Program-made: the position numbers and the translations under genes | Notes under the pieces: model-generated | The model's database searches: none | Seen by the model: only the letters and a program-made list of their open reading frames with translations | What the model was told of the DNA's origin: nothing | Assembly: GCA_000171835.1 (NCBI GenBank) | Contig: ABHC01000010.1 | Coordinates: 62,001-126,000 of the forward strand | Direction of reading: 5' to 3' | Source of the DNA: an alpha proteobacterium BAL199 | GTDB taxonomy: Bacteria > Pseudomonadota > Alphaproteobacteria > Thalassobaculales > Thalassobaculaceae | Length of the DNA: 64,000 nt | Shown here: positions 63,766 to 64,000 of the stretch, piece after piece | Position numbering within the stretch: position 1 is the stretch's first letter | Layout: the number at the start of each line of letters is the position of its first letter

Positions 63766-64000
63766 TCAAGGTATATCGTCCCAGTACGGTCGGTCGGTGA
63801 AGGTCGCAACCGCGAAATCGATGAACGCCCGCACCTTGGCGGCCAGCGGACGGCCCGGCGGGTAGACCGCGTACAGGCCGACCGGCGGCGGCTCGAAGTC
63901 TGCCAGCACCGGCACGAGGGTACCCTCCTTCAGGTAGCGACTGAGCATGAAGGTCGGCATCTGCACAATGCCGGAGCCGGCCGCCGCCATCGCCGCTAGC
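63766..64000 (-). CDS. LysR-type regulator, C-terminal part
   Basis: The 3' end of a LysR substrate-binding domain is present, running off the right edge; about 78 codons are seen. The terminal pattern GIVQMPTFMLSRYLKEGTLV, then PPVGLYAVYPPGRPLAAKVR and FIDFAVATF, is typical of LysR proteins of the CrgA/AphB-like group. The N-terminal HTH and the regulated genes lie outside. It is the convergent neighbour of the MoxR operon, with only 3 bases between the stops. Confidence 0.85.
   Translation of the reverse strand, partial: LAAMAAAGSGIVQMPTFMLSRYLKEGTLVPVLADFEPPPVGLYAVYPPGRPLAAKVRAFIDFAVATFTDRPYWDDIP

Overview
The window is a chromosomal stretch of a GC-rich alphaproteobacterium. The best guess is a member of the Rhodospirillales or a close relative. 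This rests on conserved gene neighbourhoods and familiar protein types, not on a marker-gene comparison. The neighbourhoods are rne, amidase, PBP1A and prfB; aroQ, accB, accC, aat, DUF2155, mlaD-like and NDUFA12-like; and MoxR, DUF58 and DUF4159. The class II (B12-dependent) ribonucleotide reductase, the DUF1285/Nudix/CCA-transferase operon and the PAS_5-type protein fit the same picture. Coding density is high. Many neighbouring genes overlap by 4 bases (ATGA or GTGA), which indicates translational coupling.

Layout. 1-3.0 kb: the 3' part of leuA, a metallophosphoesterase and gluQ. 3.1-8.0 kb: a plastic segment. A complete IS6-family element with 17-bp perfect terminal repeats and no target duplication sits between a truncated oxygenase-like gene and the stub of a cyclase-type gene. 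A second element of IS1182/IS5 type is flanked by CTAG duplications. Its transposase is broken by a 43-base palindromic insertion, and it carries a passenger gene. Between and after these lie DUF455, DUF302 and ParB-like genes. 8.2-13.9 kb: a tandem universal stress protein, an M20 peptidase, a 2H-phosphoesterase-like protein, an SDR without the usual tyrosine, a pair of small PAS-like genes, and a gene interrupted by one stop codon. 14.1-22.5 kb: prfB with its programmed frameshift, PBP1A, a cell-wall amidase, and RNase E behind a structured leader.

22.5-29.4 kb: an aminotransferase with a gamma-glutamyltransferase-like lipoprotein, a BepA-like M48 protease with a DsbA-like oxidoreductase, and maiA with an MFS transporter. 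29.5-32.9 kb: two iron/2-oxoglutarate-type oxygenases and a glycosyltransferase with an unusual C-terminal extension. The first oxygenase is the intact paralogue of the one truncated at 3.1 kb. 32.9-36.8 kb: the tyrosine catabolic operon hppD-hmgA-fahA, divergent from a MarR regulator, with two palindromes between them. 36.7-38.6 kb: two transglutaminase-like genes. 38.6-39.9 kb: an AT-rich segment with a MarR relic and an FkbM methyltransferase gene. 40.0-41.7 kb: a Rid-family protein and kynureninase.

41.9-46.2 kb: the aroQ-accB-accC-aat block and the convergent DUF2155, mlaD-like and NDUFA12-like genes. 46.3-53.6 kb: a DMT exporter, nrdJ with a pair of putative NrdR boxes exactly 31 bp apart, an unknown alanine/lysine-rich protein, hemF and a DUF1127 protein. 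53.7-57.0 kb: an operon read right to left: DUF1285, Nudix CoA-pyrophosphatase, CCA transferase, hydratase-like protein. 57.0-63.8 kb: the MoxR/DUF58/DUF4159 operon. A LysR-type gene runs off the right edge.

Together the genes cover tyrosine and kynurenine breakdown, the first step of fatty-acid synthesis, cell-wall synthesis and remodelling, translation and RNA turnover, and deoxynucleotide supply. I saw no tRNA, rRNA, CRISPR array or phage module.
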